Source: JAHEZL01 sp964406465 (GTDB lineage Bacteria; Bacteroidota; Bacteroidia; Flavobacteriales_C; GCA-002722245). From it: a stretch of 64,000 nt of DNA. Location of the stretch: positions 62,001 to 126,000 of the forward strand of contig CAYORT010000006.1 of NCBI GenBank assembly GCA_964406465.1. The letters are read 5' to 3'. Every line of letters starts with the position of its first letter. Positions within the stretch are counted from its first letter, which is position 1. A model generated the notes under the pieces. The model was given only the letters and a program-made list of their open reading frames with translations. It did not search any database and was not told where the DNA came from. The translations under genes and the position numbers were made by a program. Shown one piece after another: positions 50,376-59,043 of this stretch.

Positions 50376-51494
50376 TTATTGTTTGTCTAAATCTGTTTTT
50401 AAGCGCGTTTTAAATGTATCAAAAGAATTTTTAAATGTGATGTAATGTTGATTTTTTAATTCACTTTTCTTTTTTGACAAAAGCTCAATTCTCTCGCCAA
50501 TAGCAGGATGGCTGCTTATCAAAGAAGTAAGCTCTTCTGTGTCTTTATCTTCTGGATGTTCTTTTTGTAATTTCTTAAACATGCCTATCATTCCTTCGGG
50601 ATTGATGTTGGCTTTTAGTAAATATTGCCAACCTGTTTCATCTGATTCGGTTTCGTATTCTCTGCTTGTTTTGAGAGAGGTAAGCGATCCACTCGCTTGA
50701 GCTAGCGTTCCTAAAAGTGCACTGGCATCTCCCACCAAAGAAGAGAGTGCAACATAGATACCCACATTTGAAAGTATGCCGCGCACATGATGGCGCTGCG
50801 TAACGTGCGATAATTCGTGTGCTAAAACACCCATTAATTCTTCCCACGAGTCGGCTTTTTGAATAATGCCCGAATGTATTACCACATTTCCTCCAGGCAT
50901 GGCAAAAGCGTTCATTGTAGGGTTATTGGCAATGTAAAATTTAAAGTGGAATGAAGTATCGTCTACCGCGTTTACCAATGGCTGCAATGTTTGCGTTAAT
51001 TCGGCAATTAATGCAGAATCTTTAATGAGCTTGTATTCGGTTTTTACTTCTTCAAAAAGTTTATCGCCTATCTCTTTTTCCCAAGATGGAGGAACCTGGT
51101 TGGCTACACCTTTCATGATGCTTGTTCTAAAGATGAAAAGCGAAAGTATAATGGCTACAAAAAAACCTAAAATGCTCAACCAAATAGTCCAGTTGATGGC
51201 TCTTTTTTTCTGTACTTTTTTTACTCCGCTTTTCGCATTTTCGTGATAATGTAAATTAGGGTCTTTAAGAATTTTTTTATCGGTGGTGTAAAACGAAATA
51301 TCGGGGTGCGATGGATGATTGAAATAAATCAATCTATCAGATGCGCCGCCAATACTGATATTGGTGCCTTGAATGGAGAAACGAATCTTTTCTTCGCCCA
51401 TAGAAAATACGATGTCGCTAAATCCAACTTCTATGGTAACGCTTTTTCTTCCTGAAGGAAAGCGGTTCGACATGCCAATACCTTGATAAATCAT
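50376..51494 (-). CDS. M48-family membrane metalloprotease
   Basis: This 372-residue protein has an N-terminal beta-rich domain of unknown type (about 1-95), one membrane helix (about 102-123, WTIWLSILGFFVAIILSLFI), and an M48 zinc protease domain. The zinc site is HELSH at 226-230 (VLAHELSHVTQRHH) with catalytic Glu227 and a downstream Glu in ETESDETGW as third ligand. Known relatives act in membrane-protein quality control or envelope maintenance. It leads the minus-strand run that continues with the three AIM24 genes and the histidine kinase; the AIM24 start is 3 nt away. Confidence 0.88.
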   Translation of the reverse strand: MIYQGIGMSNRFPSGRKSVTIEVGFSDIVFSMGEEKIRFSIQGTNISIGGASDRLIYFNHPSHPDISFYTTDKKILKDPNLHYHENAKSGVKKVQKKRAINWTIWLSILGFFVAIILSLFIFRTSIMKGVANQVPPSWEKEIGDKLFEEVKTEYKLIKDSALIAELTQTLQPLVNAVDDTSFHFKFYIANNPTMNAFAMPGGNVVIHSGIIQKADSWEELMGVLAHELSHVTQRHHVRGILSNVGIYVALSSLVGDASALLGTLAQASGSLTSLKTSREYETESDETGWQYLLKANINPEGMIGMFKKLQKEHPEDKDTEELTSLISSHPAIGERIELLSKKKSELKNQHYITFKNSFDTFKTRLKTDLDKQ

Positions 51495-51596
51495 GCTGTT
51501 TCAGAATTTTTGTTGCTTTGGAGCTAAGATAGACAAAATTCCATTTTTAGAGCGCTGGAAAATTATCTACCTTCGCCGCTTTAGAAATATTAAGAT

Positions 51597-52256
51597 ATGA
51601 AGATTAAAGATACTCTCTTACGCACTTTTTTGCCTACATCGGTTTACGAAAAGATGAGAATTGATGCCTTGCAAAAAATTTATGATCAATCTAACAATGA
51701 ATTCATAAAGCAAAGAGCTGCTAATCCTAATTCTGTGCCGGTGCCACATTCGGCAAAGCAAGAAGTAATTCGCCATTTTGCCAGCAAATATAACATTCAA
51801 GTTTTTGTGGAAAGTGGTACTTTTTTGGGTATCATGATCAATTCAATGAAAGGACAGTTTAAAAAATTGTATTCTATTGAATTGAGTGAAATCTTGTATA
51901 AGAATGCCATTAAGAAATTTGAAAATGATAAGAATGTAAATATCGTTTTTGGTGATAGCGGAAGCATGTTACCACAAGTGATTAAAGACATCAACGAACC
52001 TATATTGTTTTGGTTAGATGGCCACTATTCGGGTGATATTACCGCAAAAGGAATTTTAGAAACACCTATCATCAAAGAATTAAAAACGGTGTTAGAACAT
52101 CCAGTGAAGAATCACGTAATCTTAGTAGACGACGCTCGTTTGTTCAATGGCACAAGAGATTATCCAACCATCAAGGAAGTTCAAGATTTCTTAGCAGGAT
52201 ATTCTAAAGATTACAAGTTTGAAATTAAAGAAGACATTTTGGTAATTCATTTATAG
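51597..52256 (+). CDS. SAM-dependent methyltransferase-like protein
   Basis: This 219-residue protein has a possible class I methyltransferase core: IQVFVESGTFLGIMINSMKG as the SAM-binding loop (motif I with Gly-x-Gly-like spacing), KLYSIELSEILYKNAIKKFE as motif II acidic strand end, and FWLDGHYSGD and HVILVDDARLFNG as later strands. Relatives occur in sugar and natural-product modification. No catalytic residue can be named, and the substrate is unknown. Upstream, TACCTTCG at 51568-51575 resembles the -7 element. It is convergent with the lipoprotein gene, with two bases between the stops. Confidence 0.65.
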   Translation: MKIKDTLLRTFLPTSVYEKMRIDALQKIYDQSNNEFIKQRAANPNSVPVPHSAKQEVIRHFASKYNIQVFVESGTFLGIMINSMKGQFKKLYSIELSEILYKNAIKKFENDKNVNIVFGDSGSMLPQVIKDINEPILFWLDGHYSGDITAKGILETPIIKELKTVLEHPVKNHVILVDDARLFNGTRDYPTIKEVQDFLAGYSKDYKFEIKEDILVIHL

Positions 52257-52258
52257 AA

Positions 52259-53104
52259 TTACAATGTTGTTTCTTTCTCTTTTAAACTGAATTCGATTTT
52301 ACCTAGGTCGTTGAACGGACCAGGTATCACCTGATTTTTTGAATCCATTAACTTGAATGAAATACTGTGGCTTCCTGTAGATAGACCTTCAATGGTAAAC
52401 GATGACCACTTGGTGATTTTAAATACCGAATCATCTATAGTTACCAAAACATAGTTTCCACCTTCGCTAAGTTTAGCGTCAATTTGAAAGAAGTCTAAAA
52501 GTATTTTTTCTGTGAACTCGTAGGCATATTCTCCCATCGGACTAATAGGAATGATGTGGCTTCCGGTAGGTTTAGTGATTTTTGATTTGTTGCCTTCTCC
52601 TATGGTAATTTTAGTAAATACATAACCTTTTGCAGCGTCGTGAACGGTCATGTTGTATGAACGAGTTAATGCAGCAAAGATGTAGTTCTCTCCGGGGTTA
52701 ATCATTTCCTCAATATCTGTTTCACTCGATTGCTTCGGCAAATGTCCGCTCGTAATCAAGGTAATAAATTGACCATCTTCATTGGCTCTAAATCCCAACT
52801 TCTCTTCTTCCGACGTTTTTTCTTTCAACATGAAATTGCTTACCGCGAACTCAAATTTTGTATTGCCAGGGGTTGCTTTGTCTTTCGGACTAATCATCGA
52901 CAATTCAGCATCTTTAAAGATGGGGAAGTCGGTTAATTCGGTAAGGGTAATTCCGCCTGATGTAAGTACCATGGCTCTTTTTTTACCGAACTGAGAATTG
53001 TTTTGAGCAAAATTTTCTTGCGTGTTGTTTTTGTTATTTCCGTTATCAGAATCGCCACAAGCCAACAAAAACAAACAAACTACAGGTAAAATATATTTAA
53101 ACAT
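52259..53104 (-). CDS. Lipoprotein of unknown function
   Basis: This 281-residue protein has a lipoprotein signal (VVCLFLLACGDS, Cys about 16) followed by an Asn/Asp/Gln-rich linker and a beta-rich body. The C-terminal part resembles an Ig-like fold (YVLVTIDDSVFKI, then SWSS-like IEGLSTGSHSISFKLMDSKN). I do not recognise a family. It lies 12 nt downstream of the biotin carrier gene on the same strand but shows no functional link. Probably periplasmic or outer-membrane anchored. Confidence 0.7.
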   Translation of the reverse strand: MFKYILPVVCLFLLACGDSDNGNNKNNTQENFAQNNSQFGKKRAMVLTSGGITLTELTDFPIFKDAELSMISPKDKATPGNTKFEFAVSNFMLKEKTSEEEKLGFRANEDGQFITLITSGHLPKQSSETDIEEMINPGENYIFAALTRSYNMTVHDAAKGYVFTKITIGEGNKSKITKPTGSHIIPISPMGEYAYEFTEKILLDFFQIDAKLSEGGNYVLVTIDDSVFKITKWSSFTIEGLSTGSHSISFKLMDSKNQVIPGPFNDLGKIEFSLKEKETTL

Positions 53105-53116
53105 ACACTAGCTATT

Positions 53117-53587
53117 TTATGCAAACTTAATCAATATGTCGTTCTTATTTACAGATACTCCTTTTTCTACCATTATTTTTTCTACTCTGCCTTCTGAAAT
53201 CGCTTGTAAGGCATTCTCCATCTTCATGGCTTCAAGTATTAATAATGGTTGTCCGGGTTTTACTTCATCTCCTTCTGTAACCAATACTGCCACTATTTTT
53301 CCTGGCATTGGAGATTTCAATTCTTTTACCTTTTTAATGTCGTTGCTCTTAAAGCCTAAAGTGTTTAAAAGCTGATCCAATTCATTTTGAATATTGACTT
53401 TGAAATATTGTTGATTGATTTGTATTTCGAGCTCTTTGCCATCTTCACTTTCGTTGAGCAAAAATATTTCATACACTTTGTCGTCTTTTCTCAACAAGAA
53501 ACGACCAGGTTCCAGCATTTCAACGCCTTCATTCAATAGATTGAATTTACCATCGATCTGCTTATTATTTACTTTGATTTGCAACAT
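53117..53587 (-). CDS. Biotin carboxyl carrier protein subunit
   Basis: This 156-residue protein ends in a biotinyl domain (about 90-156). The biotin-accepting Lys122 is in LEAMKMENAL, with the preceding SPMPGKIVAVLVTEGDEVKP typical of acyl-CoA or oxaloacetate carboxylase carriers. The N-terminal 85 residues form an extra beta-rich domain as in propionyl/acetyl-CoA carboxylase carriers of Bacteroidota. Carboxylase and transferase subunits are not in the window. The carrier swings CO2 between them in the cytoplasm. Confidence 0.9.
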   Translation of the reverse strand: MLQIKVNNKQIDGKFNLLNEGVEMLEPGRFLLRKDDKVYEIFLLNESEDGKELEIQINQQYFKVNIQNELDQLLNTLGFKSNDIKKVKELKSPMPGKIVAVLVTEGDEVKPGQPLLILEAMKMENALQAISEGRVEKIMVEKGVSVNKNDILIKFA

Positions 53588-53654
53588 GTAACAAACCTAC
53601 GTGATTTATTTTATTTGAAAAAGCTATTGTTTATGTTTGTGAAAATTGCTGCGC

Positions 53655-56333
53655 ATGACAACACTCTTTCGCTATAGACTATTGCCTATTTTAATTCTGA
53701 TGTTTCTATCGGCTTGTCAACTTTTTCAGCAAAAGAAAACCACTCTTGTTCCTCCTCAAACACCAATAGTTTCTCAAACGAAGGCTGTTTATCACCCCAG
53801 CAGAACGCTTAAGCAAGATTTATTGCATACGGTAATTGATGTTCGTTTTAATTGGGCGACCAAAGAGGTGTATGGTAAAGCAACCTTAACCTTAAAGCCA
53901 TATTTCTACGCTTGTAAAAGTGTTGATCTTGATGCAAAGGGAATGATCATCAAGGAAGTGTCTTTGCTTGATTCTGCTGGAAACAAGAAGAAACTTACAT
54001 ACAAGTACAATGACAAAGTTTTGAGTATTCAACTTGATAGAGAGTACAAAAGAACCGAACAGTACAAAATTTATGTGGAATATACCGCTCAGCCAGAAAA
54101 ATTGCTAGAGAAGAAACTAATTACTGAAGAGAAGGAGAAGGGGATTTTCTTTGTGAATGCCGATAGTAAAAATCCGCACAAACCTCATCAGATATGGAGT
54201 CAGGGTGAAGCAGAGTCCTCTTCGTGCTGGTTTCCTACCATAGAAGCGTCGAGCGAGAAGATGACTCAAGAATTGTACGTTACTGTCGACAACAAGTACC
54301 AAACTTTATCCAATGGAATACTGAAAAGTTCGGTGCAAAATAGTGACGGCACCAGAACCGATTATTGGAAACAAGATTTGCCGCATTCTACCTATTTAAC
54401 CATGGTTGCAGTTGGTGAATTTGCCATCGTTAAATCAACCTGGAACAAGATGTTGTTAGAGTATTATGTGGAGCACAAAGACTCGGCAGACGCAACAGCT
54501 GTTTTTGGAAATACCGCAGAGATGCTCACTTTCTTTTCTCAGAAATTAGGGGTGACTTATCCCTGGGAGAAATTCTCGCAAATGGTGGTGCATGATTTCC
54601 CATGGGGCGCTATGGAGAATACAGGAGCTGTGATTCATGCGCCATATGTGATGCGCTCTAAGAAGGAACTGATTGATGAAGACCATGAAGACATCATCGC
54701 TCATGAACTTTTTCACCATTGGTTTGGCGGTCTAGTTACTTGTGAATCGTGGGCCAATTTACCTTTAAACGAGTCTTTTGCAACATTTGGAGAGTGTTTG
54801 TGGATTGATCACAAATACGGCAAAGATGCCGGAGATTACCATCGTTTGGTTGATTTGCAAACGTATCTCGATGAATCAAAAGAGAAGAAAGAAAGACTTG
54901 TGCGCTATAATTTTTCTACCATTGATGATATGTTTGATGCGCACAGCTATCAAAAGGGATCATGTGTTTTACATATGCTTCGCAGCTATGTGGGCGAAGA
55001 AGCATTTTTTGCTGCAGTTCAAGATTATTTAGAAAGCAATAAGTTTAAATCTACCGAGATGGCTCAGCTGCGCATGTCTTTTGAGAAAATTACAGGTGAG
55101 GATTTAAATTGGTTTTTCAATCAATGGTTCTTTACCAAAGGTCATCCGGTTTTAGATATCTCATATAGCTACGATAAAGTTTCCGATTCCATTTCTGTTG
55201 TGATTGAACAAAACCAAAATCTTTTGGAATCGGCAATATACAAACTACCCATCGATATCGATATTTACAGCGGTGGTAAGCCGAAGAGAATGCGTGTATG
55301 GATGGACGACAAATGCGATACATTTAGATTAATTGCCAATGGCGAGCCAGAGTGGGTGAGCGTGGATGCCGACAAAATTTTGCTGTGTGAAAAGAACGAA
55401 AGAAAATCATCTGCAGAGTGGACTGTTCAATTGGAAAAAGGAAAAAATGTTCTGGATAAGTTTGAAGCTTTAGAGCATTTGTTCAACGATACTACTCCAA
55501 AGAAGATCAAGGAAGATGCTATGCTCAATGCACTGGGCAATAAGTTTTGGGCTATCAAACACGCTACCATTGAAACCTTAAATGCAGATACTACCTTAAG
55601 TGATTCGCTGCTCACCGATTTAATGGATGTGATGTTTAAATTGGCTGTGAAAGACCCTAACTCGCATGTGCGCGCAGGCGCAATTCGCTTCTTGCGTCAC
55701 AATTATTCGTTTGAAGAAGTAGAACCTGTGCTTAAGAAAACATTGAATGACTCTAGTAATTTGGTAGTGGCAACCACCTTGCGCGCTTACTCAATTTACA
55801 AAAAAGAGGAGGCTTACAGCATCATTAAGCAAAAGGAGCAGCCTTATGCAGAATGGGTGTCATTAACCATTGGCGACATCTATAAAAATTACAAGAATAA
55901 CGAAGAAATTTACACTTACTACACCAATGCAATAGCGCATTATGAGGAGAGCCGTCAAGCGCAATTGGTGGAGAATTTTGGCATGTATCTGTTGAAGCAG
56001 AAAAAAGAAATCTTCTTTAAAGGGCTTGATTCTTTGTATGATATTGCCACCAGTGATGACGATGCAGAAGTTCGCAAAGAAGCTGTTTTGGCTATGCATG
56101 GCTTGCGCACTTATTATGACGAAAGAATGGCTGATTTGCAAAGAGATATCAATGACAATCGAGATACCAAGAAAGGTACTTTTGATGCCAAGCAAATGCA
56201 AGAAAAGTTAGATGCGTTAAAGGCCGAAAGAAAAAAAATAGAAGACAAAATTAATTCGGCCATTGCCAAAGAAAAAGATAAAGAACTAGCACAATTTTAT
56301 AAGAACATATTCGCTAATTCTAAAATTGAGTAA
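53655..56333 (+). CDS. M1-family aminopeptidase lipoprotein
   Basis: About 892 residues from the ATG at 53655 (MTTLFRYRLLPILILMFLSA, then Cys: lipobox LSAC); a TTG three codons upstream is less likely. The domains are an N-terminal beta domain, a thermolysin-like core with the GAMEN motif (FPWGAMENTGAVI, near 317) and zinc site HELFHHWF (near 350) followed by NESFATFGE, then a long HEAT-like helical region (about 580-820) and a coiled-coil tail. M1 enzymes remove N-terminal residues from peptides. Lipid anchoring suggests extracytoplasmic peptide breakdown for nutrition. It stands alone between a carrier gene and the b561-like gene. Confidence 0.93.
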   Translation: MTTLFRYRLLPILILMFLSACQLFQQKKTTLVPPQTPIVSQTKAVYHPSRTLKQDLLHTVIDVRFNWATKEVYGKATLTLKPYFYACKSVDLDAKGMIIKEVSLLDSAGNKKKLTYKYNDKVLSIQLDREYKRTEQYKIYVEYTAQPEKLLEKKLITEEKEKGIFFVNADSKNPHKPHQIWSQGEAESSSCWFPTIEASSEKMTQELYVTVDNKYQTLSNGILKSSVQNSDGTRTDYWKQDLPHSTYLTMVAVGEFAIVKSTWNKMLLEYYVEHKDSADATAVFGNTAEMLTFFSQKLGVTYPWEKFSQMVVHDFPWGAMENTGAVIHAPYVMRSKKELIDEDHEDIIAHELFHHWFGGLVTCESWANLPLNESFATFGECLWIDHKYGKDAGDYHRLVDLQTYLDESKEKKERLVRYNFSTIDDMFDAHSYQKGSCVLHMLRSYVGEEAFFAAVQDYLESNKFKSTEMAQLRMSFEKITGEDLNWFFNQWFFTKGHPVLDISYSYDKVSDSISVVIEQNQNLLESAIYKLPIDIDIYSGGKPKRMRVWMDDKCDTFRLIANGEPEWVSVDADKILLCEKNERKSSAEWTVQLEKGKNVLDKFEALEHLFNDTTPKKIKEDAMLNALGNKFWAIKHATIETLNADTTLSDSLLTDLMDVMFKLAVKDPNSHVRAGAIRFLRHNYSFEEVEPVLKKTLNDSSNLVVATTLRAYSIYKKEEAYSIIKQKEQPYAEWVSLTIGDIYKNYKNNEEIYTYYTNAIAHYEESRQAQLVENFGMYLLKQKKEIFFKGLDSLYDIATSDDDAEVRKEAVLAMHGLRTYYDERMADLQRDINDNRDTKKGTFDAKQMQEKLDALKAERKKIEDKINSAIAKEKDKELAQFYKNIFANSKIE

Positions 56334-56346
56334 AAAAGGCTTCTTA

Positions 56347-56362
56347 TGTGATTTGCATCACA
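56347..56362. promoter_or_regulatory. CRP/FNR-family palindrome upstream of the b561-like/YceI pair
   Basis: TGTGATTTGCATCACA matches TGTGA-N6-TCACA exactly. It ends directly before a TTG (56363-56365) that is 18 nt from TATCCTTG (56384-56391), one base from the Bacteroidota -7 element TAnnTTTG. With a start about 6 nt past the -7 element, the palindrome centre is near -42, the position of a class II activator. Confidence 0.6.
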
Positions 56363-56410
56363 TTGAAGTAATCAAAATAGTGTTATCCTTGTATACTTAA
56401 ATTTACCAGC

Positions 56411-57073
56411 ATGAAAAAGATTTTATTTAGCTTCATATTAAGCGCATCGTTTTTTTTAACGCAAGCACAAACGCCAGCTGATAGTTTGTTGATCGATTCA
56501 AGCGCTGTTGAAGTTGATACCACGTCACTCTCGTTGATGGACGATATGTTAACCGAAACTCCGGCCCTGTTGCCAGAAAGGATGATTTTTACGCAACGTT
56601 GGATTTATGGTGAGAAAGGTTTGTTGAGAGCTACAGGACTTGTTCCGCTAACTTTAGAGGATCGCCAAAAGGAAATGAAAGTGCGTCGCTTTATGCTGGT
56701 TTCGCATCAAGTGGTGGGGTATGCAACATTGGCATCAATGTTGGGAACTGCTACAACAGGAATTTTGCTTTACAATAATATGATTACGAAAGATATTCAT
56801 GAAGGCTTTGTTTCATTCACCAACGCTGGATACATAGCAGGAGCCGCATTGGCATTCTTAGCTCCTCCGGCCTTAATTTCGAGAAGCGGTGGTAAATGGG
56901 ATAGTATTGATTGGCACAAGTTCTTTGCGGTAATGCATATTTCTGGAATGATAGCAACAAACATTTTAAGTGATTATGCATCACAAGGAGGCAATTGGAA
57001 ATTGGCTCATGGTATTTCGGGCGGATTTACAGCGCTAACATTTACAGCAGCGTTTGTTTCAATTAAATTTTAA
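56411..57073 (+). CDS. Membrane protein with four helices each holding a His, cytochrome b561-like
   Basis: This 220-residue protein has a signal peptide (FILSASFFLTQAQ), a charged exported segment (about 21-90) and four membrane helices (about 95-215). Each helix carries one His: H99 in LVSHQVVGYA, H130 at DIHEGFVSF, H176 in FAVMHISGM and H200 in KLAHGISGG. Four His spaced this way could bind two b-type haems. The following gene is yceI-like, and E. coli pairs yceI with a b561 homologue (yceJ), which supports the guess. I do not see a named family match; haem binding is inference. The gap to the next gene is 11 nt. Confidence 0.6.
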   Translation: MKKILFSFILSASFFLTQAQTPADSLLIDSSAVEVDTTSLSLMDDMLTETPALLPERMIFTQRWIYGEKGLLRATGLVPLTLEDRQKEMKVRRFMLVSHQVVGYATLASMLGTATTGILLYNNMITKDIHEGFVSFTNAGYIAGAALAFLAPPALISRSGGKWDSIDWHKFFAVMHISGMIATNILSDYASQGGNWKLAHGISGGFTALTFTAAFVSIKF

Positions 57074-57084
57074 AACGTACAATT

Positions 57085-57645
57085 ATGAAAGCAATGATTA
57101 AAATTATGGTGGTAGTAGCAGTAACTTCTGTTTTTCTATCATTTAATCCTCCGGCAAAAGCTTCTAAATTAGCTGCAGATAAATCAAGATCGTCCATCAC
57201 CTATTATATGTATCATCCGGCGCATGATTGGTCGGGAACCTGCAAAACCATTAGTTGTAATATTCTTTATAACGACAGTTTAAAAACCATCAACAGTGTA
57301 GCAGTAGTGATTCCTATCAGCTGCTTTAACAGCGACAACGCCAACAGAGATAGTCATACTTTAGAAGCAACAGAAGCATTGAAATACCCTATGGTTAAGT
57401 TTGTGAGTAGCTCTATTTCCAACAAAGATTCGGTTTTAACAGTAAGTGGAAACTTAACTTTTCACAATGTTACTAAGCCAATATCATTTACTGCTAAGAA
57501 AAGATATGCTGGTAAAGAAATGTCGGTGGTAGGTGGTTTTTCTATCAAATTAACCGATTATAGTATTGCTCCTCCAACATTGATGATGGCTGCAACAGAA
57601 GACTTGGTTAAATTAGAGTTTACTGCGGTGTTTAAAGTGAATTAA
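57085..57645 (+). CDS. YceI-family periplasmic lipid-binding protein
   Basis: This 186-residue protein has a signal peptide (IKIMVVVAVTSVFLSFNPPA) and the YceI beta-barrel: DKSRSSITYYMYHPAHDWSG, SDNANRDSHTLEATEALKYP, NLTFHNVTKPISF and FSIKLTDYSIAPPTLM. YceI proteins hold isoprenoid chains such as polyprenyl or quinone precursors in the barrel. It follows the b561-like gene by 11 nt in a likely two-gene operon under the CRP-type site. Its stop overlaps the convergent rnhA stop by 4 nt. Confidence 0.9.
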   Translation: MKAMIKIMVVVAVTSVFLSFNPPAKASKLAADKSRSSITYYMYHPAHDWSGTCKTISCNILYNDSLKTINSVAVVIPISCFNSDNANRDSHTLEATEALKYPMVKFVSSSISNKDSVLTVSGNLTFHNVTKPISFTAKKRYAGKEMSVVGGFSIKLTDYSIAPPTLMMAATEDLVKLEFTAVFKVN

Positions 57646-58118
57646 TCTTCACTGTCTGCATCTTTACTAGTCTCATACCCTTCATCTATCAATAAATTTC
57701 TGCTTTCCGATGCGGCAACGGCAAGCACGTCGCAACGCTCATTCATCACATTGCCAGCATGACCTTTAACCCAAACGAATTTCACTTTGTGTTTAGGGTA
57801 AATCAGTAGAAAGCGCTTCCATAAATCCACATTTTTTTTGCCTTTAAAGCCTTTCTTCTGCCAGCCGAAAACCCATTTCTTCTCTACCGAATCTACAACA
57901 TACTTCGAATCTGAATAGATGGTAACGTTGCAATCGGGTTTGGTAAGTGATTCCAATCCTACAATTACACTCAATAACTCCATTCTATTGTTGGTGGTGA
58001 GTTGATAGCCTTGCGACAATTCCTTCTTGTGTTGGCCACTCATGAGCACCACGCCGTAACCGCCTCTGCCCGGATTGCCCTTAGCGGCACCATCTGTATA
58101 TATGGTGACATTAGCCAT
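57642..58118 (-). CDS. rnhA: Ribonuclease HI
   Basis: RNase HI cuts RNA in RNA-DNA hybrids. At 158 residues the length is standard. The catalytic acids are Asp9 in YTDGAAKGNPG, Glu47 in NNRMELLS, Asp70 in YSDSKYVVDS and Asp130 in NERCD, with the flexible-loop His120 in VKGHAGN. The basic protrusion WVFGWQKKGFKGKKN is present. The purN gene lies directly upstream: its stop overlaps the rnhA start by one base. Confidence 0.96.
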   Translation of the reverse strand: MANVTIYTDGAAKGNPGRGGYGVVLMSGQHKKELSQGYQLTTNNRMELLSVIVGLESLTKPDCNVTIYSDSKYVVDSVEKKWVFGWQKKGFKGKKNVDLWKRFLLIYPKHKVKFVWVKGHAGNVMNERCDVLAVAASESRNLLIDEGYETSKDADSED

Positions 58119-58675
58119 TAACTCAACAATTTTTCTATCACCTTGGGGAAATTTTCATGCTCTAACTTAAGCACAGCTGCGGCTATTTCTTCGGGATTTA
58201 AGCCCTCCACATTGCATTTGGCTTGAAAAATTATTTCTCCAGAATCATACACTTCATTCACATAGTGGATGGTGATGCCCGATTCTTTTTCTTTGTTTTT
58301 ATATACTGCTTCATGAACAAAATGTCCGTGCATCCCTTTCCCTCCATATTTAGGCAATAAGGCAGGGTGGATATTCACCATTTTATTGTGGAAGGATTTG
58401 GTAAGAAAATTAGGAATTAACCATAAAAAACCTGCCAACACGATAAATTCGATATGATATGCTTTAAGTTTAGTGAGCATGAAATTTTCATCTTTAAATG
58501 AGGATTTATCAATCAACAAAACCGGAATGTTTTCTTTTTGAGCTCTTTCGATTACAAACGCATTAGGCTTGTTGCATACCACCAGAGCCACTTTAATGCT
58601 GTTGTGGTTCTTAAAATGATCGAATATTTTTTGCGCATTACTGCCCGAGCCTGAAGCGAATACCGCTATGTTCAT
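58118..58675 (-). CDS. purN: Phosphoribosylglycinamide formyltransferase
   Basis: PurN formylates GAR with 10-formyl-THF in step three of purine synthesis. The ATG at 58675 (MNIAVFASGSGSNAQKIFDH) gives 185 residues; a longer frame adds nine residues that are unlike the family. The catalytic triad is Asn101 and His103 in MVNIHPALLPKYGG and Asp144 in VYDSGEIIF. The gene is divergent from acpP with a 116-bp gap. It is complete and normal in length. Confidence 0.95.
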   Translation of the reverse strand: MNIAVFASGSGSNAQKIFDHFKNHNSIKVALVVCNKPNAFVIERAQKENIPVLLIDKSSFKDENFMLTKLKAYHIEFIVLAGFLWLIPNFLTKSFHNKMVNIHPALLPKYGGKGMHGHFVHEAVYKNKEKESGITIHYVNEVYDSGEIIFQAKCNVEGLNPEEIAAAVLKLEHENFPKVIEKLLS

Positions 58676-58759
58676 AAATGTGTTGTTTCTACAAAAGTGC
58701 AATTATTATGAAGAAAAAATGCAAAGGATTGTGGCTTTTCGTAAAAATTGTTTTCTTTG

Positions 58760-58767
58760 TAATCTTG
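58760..58767 (+). promoter_or_regulatory. Possible -7 element of the acpP promoter
   Basis: TAATCTTG is one base from TAnnTTTG and lies 24 nt before the acpP ATG. A T-rich TTTTC stands 20 nt upstream in place of the -33 TTTG. Moderate to weak support. Confidence 0.35.
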
Positions 58768-58791
58768 TTTAACCAAAAAAACCAATAGACA

Positions 58792-59028
58792 ATGTCTGAC
58801 ATTTCATCTAGAGTAAAAGCGATCATCGTTGATAAATTAGGAGTTGACGAAAGCGAAGTTACTAACGAAGCAAGCTTCACTAACGATTTAGGAGCTGATT
58901 CATTGGATACCGTAGAATTAATTATGGAATTCGAAAAAGAATTCAACATTGCAATTCCAGATGACCAAGCTGAAAAGATTGGTACTGTAGGAGATGCAGT
59001 TAAGTATATCGAGACTAACGCAAAGTAA
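58792..59028 (+). CDS. acpP: Acyl carrier protein
   Basis: This 78-residue acidic four-helix protein carries growing fatty acids on a 4'-phosphopantetheine arm attached to Ser37 in LGADSLDTVELIMEFE. Length and sequence are standard. It leads the run acpP-fabF-rnc, with fabF starting 15 nt later. Strong expression is expected; a possible -7 element lies 24 nt upstream. Confidence 0.98.
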   Translation: MSDISSRVKAIIVDKLGVDESEVTNEASFTNDLGADSLDTVELIMEFEKEFNIAIPDDQAEKIGTVGDAVKYIETNAK

Positions 59029-59043
59029 TTCTCAAACAATAAT

